In this document: positions 26,397-34,417 of the stretch, piece by piece
Layout: each line of letters opens with the position of its first letter
Position numbering within the stretch: position 1 is the first letter of the stretch
Assembly (NCBI RefSeq): GCF_019049255.1
Contig: NZ_JAGMUJ010000031.1
Location: 62,001 to 126,000 of the forward strand
Source: Streptomyces sp. AC558_RSS880
GTDB lineage: Bacteria; Actinomycetota; Actinomycetes; Streptomycetales; Streptomycetaceae
Direction: 5' to 3'
DNA: 64,000 nucleotides
Position numbers and translations under genes: made by a program
Notes under the pieces: model-generated
Told to the model about the DNA's origin: nothing
Databases searched by the model: none
The model's input: only the letters and a program-made list of their open reading frames with translations

Positions 26397-26906
26397 TTAT
26401 TTGGGTCGATAGCAGGCTGACACGACCGTTACCTCGATAAGTGATGGGTCGTCGCCGTACTTCCTCTCGTCGAGCAGTCGCAAATCCACCGAGTATTCCT
26501 TCCCCTTGGACTCGGCGACGATTTGTGGGGTCTTTGCGCGACTACCGTCCACGCCATCCTTAACGATCTTCCAGCCGTCCTTGGGAAGGCCTTCGCGGAG
26601 GCGGTCCATGGCTTCTTCCAAGGACGGCACCGGGACCTGATAGACACTCCACGGATGGCGTGCGCGGTAAACTTCCTCGTCCGAGTCGTAATCAGTGCAC
26701 CGCACCGTCATGGCGCGGGTGTCCGTCATCTTCCCCTTGAGTGCCATTATTTCCAGAATTCGACTGGATGTCTGCTCAACCTCTGCCTTCACTTCTTCCC
26801 CGTCGCGTACTTTCACGTCTGAGTCACTTCCCTGTGAGCAGGCGGCCAGCATTGCGCAGGCTGCGACAGCATACGCAAATTTCAAAATTTGCTTATTCAA
26901 GTTCAA
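26397..26906 (-). CDS. Lipoprotein, candidate immunity protein
   Basis: 169 residues with a lipoprotein signal (NKQILKFAYAVAACAMLAAC, lipobox LAAC with Cys22). The mature part is charged and alpha/beta; a conserved-looking segment is VYQVPVPSLEEAMDRLREGLPKDGWKIVKDG and Cys residues lie near 69 and 165. Codon use is less GC-rich than neighbours, suggesting transfer. It overlaps the 3' end of the lipase-like gene by 14 bases, so it is its downstream partner. A role in protecting the producer from that protein is inferred from position and surface location. Confidence 0.65.
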   Translation of the reverse strand: MNLNKQILKFAYAVAACAMLAACSQGSDSDVKVRDGEEVKAEVEQTSSRILEIMALKGKMTDTRAMTVRCTDYDSDEEVYRARHPWSVYQVPVPSLEEAMDRLREGLPKDGWKIVKDGVDGSRAKTPQIVAESKGKEYSVDLRLLDERKYGDDPSLIEVTVVSACYRPK

Positions 26907-28707
26907 CCCTATGGTATTTTCCAGTGATCACGGCAGCCTGATTGCGGAGGCTCAGAGAACCTTCATCCCAGAAACCGCTGTGTCCGTCCGAGTCGCTTCT
27001 CATGATATTCCCGCCGAACGATTCATCGGTGGGAATGGTCAAATTGTCGCCGAGTCCCACCAGTCGACCACCTTGACGAACGAACTGGTCATCCCCAGGA
27101 CCGCCCATCGCCCACACGTGGTCCGCACCTGCACCCAGATCGGCCGCATGGTCAGCTTGGACGCCAGGGCTTCCGGCGAAGACGTAGTCGTCAACGGCCT
27201 CGAGGTCCTTCCAGCTTCCGGACTGCGCCGAGACGCCAACGACCGTGCTTCCGTAACTGTGCCCGATAACCGTGGTGTGAGGAGGGGCGCTTCCGGAGGC
27301 GTTCGCGTGGGCCTCCCTATTTCCCTGGAGGAAGTCGTAAAGGCGCGGACCACCCTCCTCCGCATACTTGCCGCTACTTGCCTGCGGGACAATGCTGTCA
27401 GGAGCGTTGTAGTCGAGCCAGGTGATCGTGGAGATGTTCTGGTTGGGTGAGAGCTTGGTGCTCTCATTCCATAGTTTCTCCCCGCGGCCGAGGTCCCCAT
27501 GGTCGTCGCCTTCCCCGATCTTTTCGAGGCCGGCGTGGGTGCCGGGAACGTAGACAGCCACATGGTCCGCCTTGTCCGGATCGCCGTTGGCGAGGATGAC
27601 CTTTCCGTCGCCCAGCCCTGTAGTGTCGAATCCAAGCAGATATGCCTCGGGCAGGCCATCTACGCCTGTCCGGTCGAAACGGTCCTGAACGTACCCCATG
27701 CCTTTGAGGGACTGGTTCAGTTGGGCGTAGCGGTCCCCGTACTCTCTGTGCCACTCCATCCACTCGTCAGTGTGCACCTTGGACGGGTACGGGCCCGAGG
27801 TGATCCATGTCCACTCATTGGTGGGAGCCTTAGGTATCGAGTCCAGCTCCATTTGAAGTTTTGCGCGTGTTTCGCTGAACACGATGCGGTTGGCTTCGTC
27901 CCGGACTGCGGATGGCAGCCCGTTGAGCTCACCTACAGCCTTGGGATCGGTAGACATCCATGCAGCCTGCTCCTCCGCGCTGAGCTTTTTCCACCACTCA
28001 GCGTTCTCCTGGGGGGTTCCGTCCTTGGGTGGCTGCGGAAGCGAGTCGAGGTACTTCTTGCCGGCCTCGCTCACGCCCTTCGTGTCGGAGGACGTGTCGG
28101 CCCAGTCCGCGTCGGAGACGGTGAGGTCGTCGTCCGCCTTCAGAGCCCGCAGTTTCGGTGCCCACTTCTCGTCGGCTTCCGTCGCGGCCTTGAGGGCGCC
28201 GGCGATCAGGTCGGCGCAGTCCTGCGCGAGGCGGTGGTTGGGGTTGGGGTCGAAGTTGGCCGCCTGGCGGCCGACCGCGGAGGCCGTGCCGTCCGTCAGG
28301 CCGCTCACCTTGCCTCCCGCGGGGGTCTTGCCGTCCTCGGACTTCTCCCCGCCCGCCGGGTAGGTGACCGAGCCGTCGGTGTTCACGGTGAGGTTCGCCG
28401 CCTTGGCGTTCTCAAGGGCGAGGTCGAGTTTCTTTTTGGCCGCTTCCAGCTCGTACGAGAACGCTTCGAGGGCGGTACTGATGAGACCGCACTGGGCCTG
28501 GATGTAGTGGAAGTTCTGGCCGAGCAGCCTCACCTGCTTGTTCGCCGCTGTCGCGGCCTTGCCCTTCAGGCTGTTCTTCATGGCCACGGCGATCTGGTTC
28601 TCGACGCGGTCTTTGACCTCACTCGCCATCTTCGCGGTGCTGCGGTAGCCGTCGGCCGCTTCGGAGTACTCGGCAGGCTTGAGTGCTTTGAGCGTCGCGA
28701 GATCCAT
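26893..28707 (-). CDS. Lipase-like effector: helical N-domain plus DUF1023-type alpha/beta hydrolase
   Basis: 604 residues. The N-terminal about 130 residues are helical and WXG/LXG-like (LATLKALKPAEYSEAADGYR, a coiled segment around AFSYELEAAKKKLDLALENAK). A long linker follows, then an alpha/beta hydrolase (about 380-600) with the nucleophile elbow VIGHSYGSTV (Ser near 484), upstream VAVYVPGTHAG and SGSWKDLEAVDDYVFAGSPG. This fits the DUF1023/lipase proteins of actinobacteria. The companion gene upstream starts the cassette (9-base gap) and a lipoprotein gene overlaps downstream. Secretion by a type VII-like route is inferred. Confidence 0.8.
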   Translation of the reverse strand: MDLATLKALKPAEYSEAADGYRSTAKMASEVKDRVENQIAVAMKNSLKGKAATAANKQVRLLGQNFHYIQAQCGLISTALEAFSYELEAAKKKLDLALENAKAANLTVNTDGSVTYPAGGEKSEDGKTPAGGKVSGLTDGTASAVGRQAANFDPNPNHRLAQDCADLIAGALKAATEADEKWAPKLRALKADDDLTVSDADWADTSSDTKGVSEAGKKYLDSLPQPPKDGTPQENAEWWKKLSAEEQAAWMSTDPKAVGELNGLPSAVRDEANRIVFSETRAKLQMELDSIPKAPTNEWTWITSGPYPSKVHTDEWMEWHREYGDRYAQLNQSLKGMGYVQDRFDRTGVDGLPEAYLLGFDTTGLGDGKVILANGDPDKADHVAVYVPGTHAGLEKIGEGDDHGDLGRGEKLWNESTKLSPNQNISTITWLDYNAPDSIVPQASSGKYAEEGGPRLYDFLQGNREAHANASGSAPPHTTVIGHSYGSTVVGVSAQSGSWKDLEAVDDYVFAGSPGVQADHAADLGAGADHVWAMGGPGDDQFVRQGGRLVGLGDNLTIPTDESFGGNIMRSDSDGHSGFWDEGSLSLRNQAAVITGKYHRVELE

Positions 28708-28716
28708 GACGTCTCG

Positions 28717-29163
28717 TCACCGCCCCTTGGCCTGGCCGCCGACGGCCGGTGTGTCCGCGTACGTCACTTCAAGTGCGGTGACCTGGGCCTCGACCGACTT
28801 GTCCGTCTCGGATTGGTCCTTGCCTGCTTTCACCAGGAGGCCGGAGAGCTTTCCGCAGCGCTCGCTGACGTTCTTGATGTAGGTCTCCCAGGAGGCGTGG
28901 ACGTCCTTCTGAGCCGCCGCGACCAGACAGCCAGAGTCGCTGCCGAGGCCCGTCTGGCCGTCCTTCAGCTTCGCCGTCGCCTTAATGATGTCCTCACGCA
29001 GCGAGCCGATGTCCGTACCGGCCTTCGTCCAGGCCGACCGGTTCGAGATGAGATCGGCAGCACCGCCACCACCCCGGTCGGCGGGCAGCTGGTTGATCTG
29101 CATCTGTGTGGTGTGCCGCTCGGCCGCTGAGGCCTTCAGCTGCTCCCATTCGTCCCACGCCAT
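28717..29163 (-). CDS. Small helical partner protein of the lipase-like effector
   Basis: 148 residues, all-helical, beginning MAWDEWEQLKASAAERHTTQ, with a Gly-rich break (PADRGGGGAADL) and then WTKAGTDIGSLREDIIKATAKL and a long C-terminal helix. No signal peptide. The Trp-x-x-W start and helical-hairpin character recall WXG100/ESX-type and Lap targeting factors. It is the first gene of the cassette, 9 bases before the effector gene. Confidence 0.7.
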   Translation of the reverse strand: MAWDEWEQLKASAAERHTTQMQINQLPADRGGGGAADLISNRSAWTKAGTDIGSLREDIIKATAKLKDGQTGLGSDSGCLVAAAQKDVHASWETYIKNVSERCGKLSGLLVKAGKDQSETDKSVEAQVTALEVTYADTPAVGGQAKGR

Positions 29164-29287
29164 GCGTGGACCTCCCCCTGCCGTACGCCGCCGAGCTGAT
29201 GTGAGCGTGCGATCGCTGTGTCGTCGTGATCAGCACGGACGGTAGCGGGGCATCGCCTTCCGCCTCATCCGTATCGGCCACCAGGGC

Positions 29288-29309
29288 GTTTGAGTAGGTG
29301 TACTCAGAC
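29288..29309. promoter_or_regulatory. 22-bp palindrome GTnTGAGTA-n4-TACTCAnAC
   Basis: TGAGTA and TACTCA arms around GGTG, extended by GT/AC at the ends, lie in the 300-base spacer 29164-29463. The spacer separates the divergent effector cassette and a small membrane-protein gene. It looks like a dimeric regulator site; the rest of the spacer shows no gene. Confidence 0.45.
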
Positions 29310-29472
29310 GGGATTCGGCCACTGGGTGGGCGGGATGCGACGCCCGGCCCGGGACGCTCGGGCAGCGGATCTCGCTTCGTCCGGTACTCGGGTGGCCGTC
29401 GGCGTTACCGGAATGATTTATGAGTACGCGCGCTCATGATCGGGCGGAGGGCCGGTTTCTACCGTGGCCCGC

Positions 29473-30048
29473 ATGGATACGGATGTGGTTCCTGCTGGTA
29501 CCCCGGCCGCGAAGGAATCGGGGTGCTTCATCGGCTGTGCCATCGCGCTGTTGCTCTTTCTCGGCCTGCTCGCCTGGGGCGCCTGGGCGCTGGACGAGTT
29601 CGAGAAGGGACTGGACGGGTCCGGCCAGTTGGAGCAGGCCGGGGCCTCCGGCGACAAGTGGGATCCGCTCGGCCCCGGTGCGACCGCCCGGTACGAGGAC
29701 GGTCTGAAGGTCACGGTCAGCCCTCCGCGACGGGAGCCCGACGGCACGTACGGCTTGACGGTCACCTATGAGAACGACACCGACGAGGAGGTGTCGTTCG
29801 GCGGTACGTGCGAGACGCTCGAGGTCCGGGAGGGCGAGCCCGTGGACGACCTCGTCGGCCACGACCTGACATGGCTGAACCGGAGGGAGTGCGACTCCGC
29901 CCTCGCCCGGCCTCTCGGCGCGGACGAGACACGCGGCGTCCCGGTCCGTGTCGAGCCGAGCAGACGGGGGGTCCCGGTCACCGTGGAGGTCGGCTGGCCC
30001 TACGGCACGTCTCGTGACGCGGCGTACTTCCGGCTCGACCTGGGCTGA
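29473..30048 (+). CDS. Single-pass membrane hypothetical protein
   Basis: 191 residues from the ATG at 29473 (GTG at 29464 is possible). One membrane helix follows a short N-terminus (GCFIGCAIALLLFLGLLAWGAWAL). The exported part resembles an immunoglobulin-like beta domain: ARYEDGLKVTVSPPRREPDGTYGLTVTYENDTDEEVSFGG, as in DUF4352-type lipoproteins. Two Cys (near 117 and 138) could pair. Function unknown. Confidence 0.7.
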   Translation: MDTDVVPAGTPAAKESGCFIGCAIALLLFLGLLAWGAWALDEFEKGLDGSGQLEQAGASGDKWDPLGPGATARYEDGLKVTVSPPRREPDGTYGLTVTYENDTDEEVSFGGTCETLEVREGEPVDDLVGHDLTWLNRRECDSALARPLGADETRGVPVRVEPSRRGVPVTVEVGWPYGTSRDAAYFRLDLG

Positions 30049-30060
30049 CCGGGCCGGCCG

Positions 30061-30537
30061 CTACAGCGTCTTCGCGTAGCAGCGGCTCTCCTCGTGGAAG
30101 CGGTAGTAGCCGAACTTCTCGCAGGGTTCGTAGCCGCTGGAGGTGTACAGGGCGATGGCCTCCGGCTGCTTCGTGCCGGTCTCCAGGACCATGCGGACGC
30201 GGCCGGCCGCGCGGGCGTCCTCCTCCAGGGCGGCCAGGACGCGGCGGGCCAGGCCCCGGCCGCGCATCTGCTCGATCACGTACATGCGCTTCAGCTCGGC
30301 GTCGCCGTCCCGGTTGCCCTCGCCGTTGGCGTCCTGGGCGCGCCAGCCGCCGGAGGCCACGGGGACGCCGGACTCGTCGTACGCGATCAGGTAGGTGCCG
30401 TTCGGGGGCCTGAAGTCCGCCGGGTCCATGGGGGTGGCGTCGCCGCCGTCGCCGTAGCGGACGTGGTACTCGGCCTGGACTTCGGCGTCCAGCTTCACGG
30501 CGTCGGGGTGGTCGTAGGGGACCCGGCGGATATCCAT
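30061..30537 (-). CDS. GNAT family N-acetyltransferase
   Basis: 158 residues. The acetyl-CoA-binding motif A is visible as LKRMYVIEQMRGRGLARRVLAALEEDARAAG, followed by RMVLETGTKQPEAIALYTSSGYEPCEKFGYY (motif B) and a C-terminal CYAKTL. The start MDIRRVPYDHPDAVKL is chosen over an upstream in-frame Met. Acceptor substrate unknown. It is divergent from xth with a 50-base spacer. Confidence 0.88.
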   Translation of the reverse strand: MDIRRVPYDHPDAVKLDAEVQAEYHVRYGDGGDATPMDPADFRPPNGTYLIAYDESGVPVASGGWRAQDANGEGNRDGDAELKRMYVIEQMRGRGLARRVLAALEEDARAAGRVRMVLETGTKQPEAIALYTSSGYEPCEKFGYYRFHEESRCYAKTL

Positions 30538-30587
30538 GCCGAATACCGTAAAACACGCCCGCACCTGGAGTGCCGTATCGTGCCCTG

Positions 30588-31409
30588 ATGCTCACTGTGA
30601 CCTCCGTCAACGTCAATGGACTGCGGGCCGCCGCCAAGAAGGGCTTCGTGGAGTGGCTGGCCGGGACCTCCGCCGATGTGCTGTGCCTGCAGGAGGTGCG
30701 GGCGGAGGCGAAGCAGCTGCCGGAGCAGGTGCGGGAGCCCGAGGGGTGGCATGTCGTGCACGCGCCCGCCGCCGCCAAGGGGCGTGCGGGGGTGTCCCTG
30801 TACTCCCGACGTGAGCCCGAGCGCGTTCAGGTGGGGTTCGGGTCGGACGAGTTCGATGACAGCGGGCGGTATGCGGAGGTCGATCTGCCCGGGGTGACCG
30901 TCGCCTCGCTCTATCTGCCGTCCGGGGAGGTCGGGACCGAGCGGCAGGAGGAGAAGGTCCGGTTCATGGACCAGTTCCTCGTCCATCTCAAGGGGCTGCG
31001 GGAGCGGGCCGCCGCCGAGGGGCGGGAGGTCGTCGTGTGCGGGGACTGGAACATCGCCCACGAGAAGGCCGACCTGAAGAACTGGCGCGGGAACACCAAG
31101 AGTTCCGGGTTCCTGCCGGAGGAGCGGGAGTGGCTGTCCCGGGTGCTCGATCCGGCGGACGGCGGGTACGTCGACGTCGTGCGGGCGTTGCACCCGGACG
31201 TGGACGGGCCGTACACCTGGTGGTCGTACCGGGGGCGGGCCTTCGACAACGACACCGGATGGAGGATCGACTACCACATGGCGACCCCGGGGCTCGCGGG
31301 ACGGGCGGTCACCGCTCGCGTCGAGCGCGCCGCCACACACGCCGAGCGGTGGTCGGACCACGCGCCGGTGACGGTGGTCTACGAGGGGGTTCCCGCCGGG
31401 GCGGGCTGA
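30588..31409 (+). CDS. xth: Exodeoxyribonuclease III
   Basis: 273 residues of the AP endonuclease/exonuclease III fold, acting in base-excision repair. Visible catalytic motifs are TVTSVNVNGLRAAAKKGF (Asn), DVLCLQEVRAE (Glu), SGRYAEVDLPGVTVASLYLPSGE, VVVCGDWNIAHEKADLKN (Asp-x-Asn), DNDTGWRIDYHMATPGLA and the final RWSDHAPVTVVYE (Asp-His). The ATG at 30588 gives the standard N-terminus. Confidence 0.95.
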   Translation: MLTVTSVNVNGLRAAAKKGFVEWLAGTSADVLCLQEVRAEAKQLPEQVREPEGWHVVHAPAAAKGRAGVSLYSRREPERVQVGFGSDEFDDSGRYAEVDLPGVTVASLYLPSGEVGTERQEEKVRFMDQFLVHLKGLRERAAAEGREVVVCGDWNIAHEKADLKNWRGNTKSSGFLPEEREWLSRVLDPADGGYVDVVRALHPDVDGPYTWWSYRGRAFDNDTGWRIDYHMATPGLAGRAVTARVERAATHAERWSDHAPVTVVYEGVPAGAG

Positions 31410-31450
31410 TGCCGGCGTGCCGGGGGCGCCGGTGCGTGCGGCGGGAGCAC

Positions 31451-31530
31451 GGCCGGATTGACCCATGGATCGGGCACCGGAATGAACTCTGTCGGGGGTC
31501 CTTCACGACCGTAGCGTCGTGTTCATGACG
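31451..31530 (+). promoter_or_regulatory. ahpD-like promoter region, paralogous to the MocR/cupin promoter
   Basis: The 80 bases ending just inside the AhpD-like gene align without gaps to 33619-33698, with 60 of 80 identical by my count, including the first 17 bases (GGCCGGATTGACCCATG) and TAGCGT. TAGCGT (31512-31517) lies 7 bases before the ATG and could be a -10 of a leaderless transcript. Probably a shared binding site for the MocR regulator between them. Confidence 0.6.
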
Positions 31531-32010
31531 AACGAGAGCACCACCACCGACAGCACCCGCGTCGACTTCGCCAAGGCGGCGCCCAAGGCGTTCAAGGCGC
31601 TCATCTCCTTCGACGCGGCGGCCCGCGAGGGCCTGGACCCGGCGCTCGTCGAACTGGTCCAGATCCGCTCCTCACAGCTCAACGGCTGCGCGTACTGCCT
31701 GCACATGCACACCTCCGACGCCCGCAAGGCGGGGGAGAGCGAGGAGCGGCTGCACATGATCTCCGTGTGGCGGGAGGCGAGGAACTTCTTCACGGAGCCC
31801 GAGCAGGCCGCGCTCGAACTCGCCGAAGCGGTCACCCTCGTCTCCGACGGCGGGGTGCCCGACGCGGTCTACCGCCGTGCGGCCGCCCAGTTCGCCGATG
31901 ACGAACTGGCCCGCCTGCTCGCCCTGATCCTCACCATCAACACCTGGAACCGCATCGCCCTGAGCACGGCCAAGGCGCCGGGCACCGACCAGCGGGGAGC
32001 CCGTCGGTGA
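31525..32010 (+). CDS. Carboxymuconolactone decarboxylase/AhpD-family protein
   Basis: 161 residues. The alkylhydroperoxidase motif LNGCAYCLHMHTSDARKAG gives the redox Cys pair and His. The N-terminus lies in helices typical of CMD proteins, and the C-terminus has LARLLALILTINTWNRIALS. Members act as thiol peroxidases or gamma-carboxymuconolactone decarboxylases; the CxxC-x-x-His points to the peroxidase-like group. It appears regulated with the nearby MocR gene (shared upstream sequence). The following 198 bases to the convergent MocR gene show no gene. Confidence 0.88.
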   Translation: MTNESTTTDSTRVDFAKAAPKAFKALISFDAAAREGLDPALVELVQIRSSQLNGCAYCLHMHTSDARKAGESEERLHMISVWREARNFFTEPEQAALELAEAVTLVSDGGVPDAVYRRAAAQFADDELARLLALILTINTWNRIALSTAKAPGTDQRGARR

Positions 32011-32208
32011 GCACCGGTACGCGACCGGGTGCCGCCGGCGGGCCGCGGAGGCCGGCCCGCGGATCGGCTCAGCCCCCGGCTTCACCGCTCAGGGCCTGGA
32101 GCGGGTGGTGAGCGCGTACGCGGTGGTCTTCGGCGGGGCCCGCCGCATGATCGCCCTCGGCCTGGCCCCTTGTCGCGGGTCCGCCCGTCCTGCCCGCCCC
32201 CGCGGCCG

Positions 32209-33645
32209 TCAGTCCTCGTCGGGCGGTGGGGGCAGGATGCGGCAGAGGGCGTCGAGCGCCGCCCCGAAACCGTGGTCGGGGGGTGCGGCGTAGCCGACGA
32301 CCAGGCCGTCGTGCGCGGGCATGGTGGCGGCCGGGTGCCGGAAGTCGGCGAGCCCGTCCACGGCGACGCGCTGCCAGGCCGCGGCCTTGGTCACCGACCG
32401 TTCGCTGCCGGGCGGAAGGCTCAGCACCGCGTGCAGTCCGGCGGCGATGCCGGTGGGCACGACGTGCGGCGCCCGGCGGGCGAGAAGGGCGACCAGACGG
32501 TCCCTGCGGTCCCGGTAGCGTTGCCGGGTCCGGCGGATGTGCCGGTCGTAGTGGCCCGACTCGATGAGGTCGGCGAATGTCAGCTGGTCCATGACACCGG
32601 CCCACGCCTCGCGCTCGCCCTTGGCGCGCAGCACGGGCTCCACCAGGTGGTCCGGCAGCACCATCCACCCCAGCCGCAGCGCGGGGGAGAGGCTCTTGCT
32701 GAGCGAGCCGAGGTACACGACGCGCTGCGGATCGAGTCCCTGGACGGCACCCACCGGTTCCCGGTCGTAGCGGAACTCCCCGTCGTAGTCGTCCTCCAGC
32801 AGCACGCCCCCGCTCCCGCGCGCCCAGTCCACCGCTGCGGCCCGCCGCTCGGGGTGGAGCGGTCCTCCGGTGGGGAACTGGTGGGCGGGGGTGAGCAGCG
32901 CCGCCCGTACGCCCTTCAGCGCGAACAGCTCCGTGGTGCGCGCCCCCTGCTCGTCCAGTGTCAGGGGCACGGTCCGCACCTGCGCGGCCTCCAGGACCGA
33001 CCGGTGGAACGGCAGCCCGTAGGACTCCACGGCCAGGGGGCCGCGCAGTACCTTCCCGCCGAAGAGCAGCCTCAGGGCGTGCGCGACACCGGAGCACACG
33101 ACGATCGTCTCGGGGCTGGTGCGCACGCCCCGCACGCGGGAGAGGTACGCGGCGAGGGCACGCCGCAGCTCGGGCCGTCCGCGGGGATCACCGGGCCCGA
33201 ACGCCTCGCTGGGCGCCGCGTTCAGTGCCCGCCGTGCGGCGGCCAGCCAGGCCGTACGGGGGAAGGAGGCGGCATCCGGCAGGCCTTGCCGCAGGTTGTG
33301 GGCGGGCGGCTCCGGGCGGGCCGGCACCGGCTTGGGGACGCGCGGGGAAGCGGCCGGTCTCGCCCTGGGCGCCACCCGGGTCCCCGACCCCTGGCGGGCG
33401 ATCAGCCAGCCCTCGGCGACGAGTTCGGCGTAGGTCTCGGCGACGGTGTTGCGGGCCAGCCCGAGGTCGGCGGCGAGCGACCGGTAAGGAGGGAGCCGGG
33501 TGCCCGGTGCCAGCCGGCCCTCCGCTATCGCCTCGCGCAGCGCGCGACCGAGTACGGCGCGACGGCTGCCGCCTTTGGCCGTGTCCAGGTCCAGGTGGAG
33601 GTCACTGCCGATGCGCTCGGCCGGATTGACCCATGAATCAGCCAT
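32209..33645 (-). CDS. MocR/PdxR-type regulator (GntR-aminotransferase fusion)
   Basis: 478 residues. The N-terminal winged helix is GntR-type (AVLGRALREAIAEGRLAPGTRLPPYRSLAADLGLARNTVAETYAEL, about 30-75). A linker leads to a class I aminotransferase-like domain (about 115-470) with VCSGVAHALRLLFGG, LTPAHQFPTGGPLHPERR, LLEDDYDGEFRYD and the PLP-lysine motif YLGSLSKSLSPALRLGWMVLP. Such regulators sense PLP or amino-aldehydes. The start overlaps the conserved GGCCGGATTGACCCATG element, so autoregulation is likely. It faces the cupin gene. Confidence 0.93.
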   Translation of the reverse strand: MADSWVNPAERIGSDLHLDLDTAKGGSRRAVLGRALREAIAEGRLAPGTRLPPYRSLAADLGLARNTVAETYAELVAEGWLIARQGSGTRVAPRARPAASPRVPKPVPARPEPPAHNLRQGLPDAASFPRTAWLAAARRALNAAPSEAFGPGDPRGRPELRRALAAYLSRVRGVRTSPETIVVCSGVAHALRLLFGGKVLRGPLAVESYGLPFHRSVLEAAQVRTVPLTLDEQGARTTELFALKGVRAALLTPAHQFPTGGPLHPERRAAAVDWARGSGGVLLEDDYDGEFRYDREPVGAVQGLDPQRVVYLGSLSKSLSPALRLGWMVLPDHLVEPVLRAKGEREAWAGVMDQLTFADLIESGHYDRHIRRTRQRYRDRRDRLVALLARRAPHVVPTGIAAGLHAVLSLPPGSERSVTKAAAWQRVAVDGLADFRHPAATMPAHDGLVVGYAAPPDHGFGAALDALCRILPPPPDED

Positions 33646-33698
33646 GGGAATGCACCCTACGCGGGGTCTTTCGCGTACATAGCGTGGTGGTCACGAGG
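33619..33698 (+). promoter_or_regulatory. MocR/cupin divergent promoter region
   Basis: Second copy of the 80-base element found before the AhpD-like gene. It covers the MocR start codon and the upstream region of the cupin gene. TAGCGT at 33680-33685 could be the -10 for the rightward transcript. Confidence 0.55.
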
Positions 33699-33807
33699 AA
33701 CGGGGCCCGGCGCGAGACCGGGGGCCGAAGACGGCCCGGGGCAACCCGTGCGGGTCCGCTCCTCGCAGTCGTACCGACCCGACCCGACCACGCCCGAGGA
33801 GAACCCC

Positions 33808-34299
33808 GTGAACGCGTCCACCCACCCCGTTCTCGTCCGTGCCGATTCCGCCGAGACGTTGCAGGACGGGGCCACCAGCCTCATCACCCTGCTCGCCGAC
33901 TCCGATCGGACCCAGGGGGCGCTGACGGCCAACCGGGCCACCCTGCACAAGGGTTCCCCGGGCGCCCCCGCCCACTTCCACACCAGGGCGACCGAGATGT
34001 TCTTCGTGCTCGGCGGCAGCCTGCGGGTGCTGCTCGGTGACCGGATCGTCACCCTGGAGCAGGGCGACTTCGTGACGGTGCCGCCGCGCCTGCCGCACGC
34101 CTTCGCCCCGGCCCGGGGTGAGGAGGCCGACGTCCTGGTCGCCTTCACCCCCGGTATGGACCGCTTCGACTACTACCGTCTGCTGGAGCGCGTGTACCGG
34201 GGGGAGGCCACCGTCGAGGACATCAAGGCCAGTTCCGAGCGGTACGACAACCACTACTACGCCAGCCCTCTCTGGCAGGCGGAGCTCGCCGACGACTGA
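33808..34299 (+). CDS. Cupin-domain protein
   Basis: 163 residues. Single cupin barrel with the metal-site motif APAHFHTRATEMFFVLGGSLRVLLGD (G-x5-H-x-H-x4-E type) and the second motif LEQGDFVTVPPRLPHAFAPA. A helical C-terminus (DRFDYYRLLERVYRGEATVEDIKASSERYDNHY) follows. Quercetinase-like or sugar-isomerase-like small cupins share this layout; substrate unknown. The GTG at 33808 has GAGGAG upstream. It shares a promoter region with the divergent MocR gene. Confidence 0.88.
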   Translation: MNASTHPVLVRADSAETLQDGATSLITLLADSDRTQGALTANRATLHKGSPGAPAHFHTRATEMFFVLGGSLRVLLGDRIVTLEQGDFVTVPPRLPHAFAPARGEEADVLVAFTPGMDRFDYYRLLERVYRGEATVEDIKASSERYDNHYYASPLWQAELADD

Positions 34300-34335
34300 C
34301 CGGTCGCGGAGCCGGGCCCGCCTGCGCCGCCGGCG

Positions 34336-34383
34336 GGACGCGTCGCCGACAGGACGCGTCGCCGGCAGGACGCGTCGACGAGC
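34336..34383. repeat. Three tandem 16-bp repeats
   Basis: Units GGACGCGTCGCCGACA, GGACGCGTCGCCGGCA and GGACGCGTCGACGAGC at 34336, 34352 and 34368, in the short convergent gap between the cupin and MerR genes. Confidence 0.8.
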
Positions 34384-34417
34384 GGTGCGGGCACGACTCC
34401 CCGACCGCCGGCGGCGG

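Noticed and set aside
32011..32208. Small plus-strand frame around 32105-32293
   Set aside because: No ribosome site, Arg/Ser/Gly-rich and overlaps the 3' end of the MocR gene.
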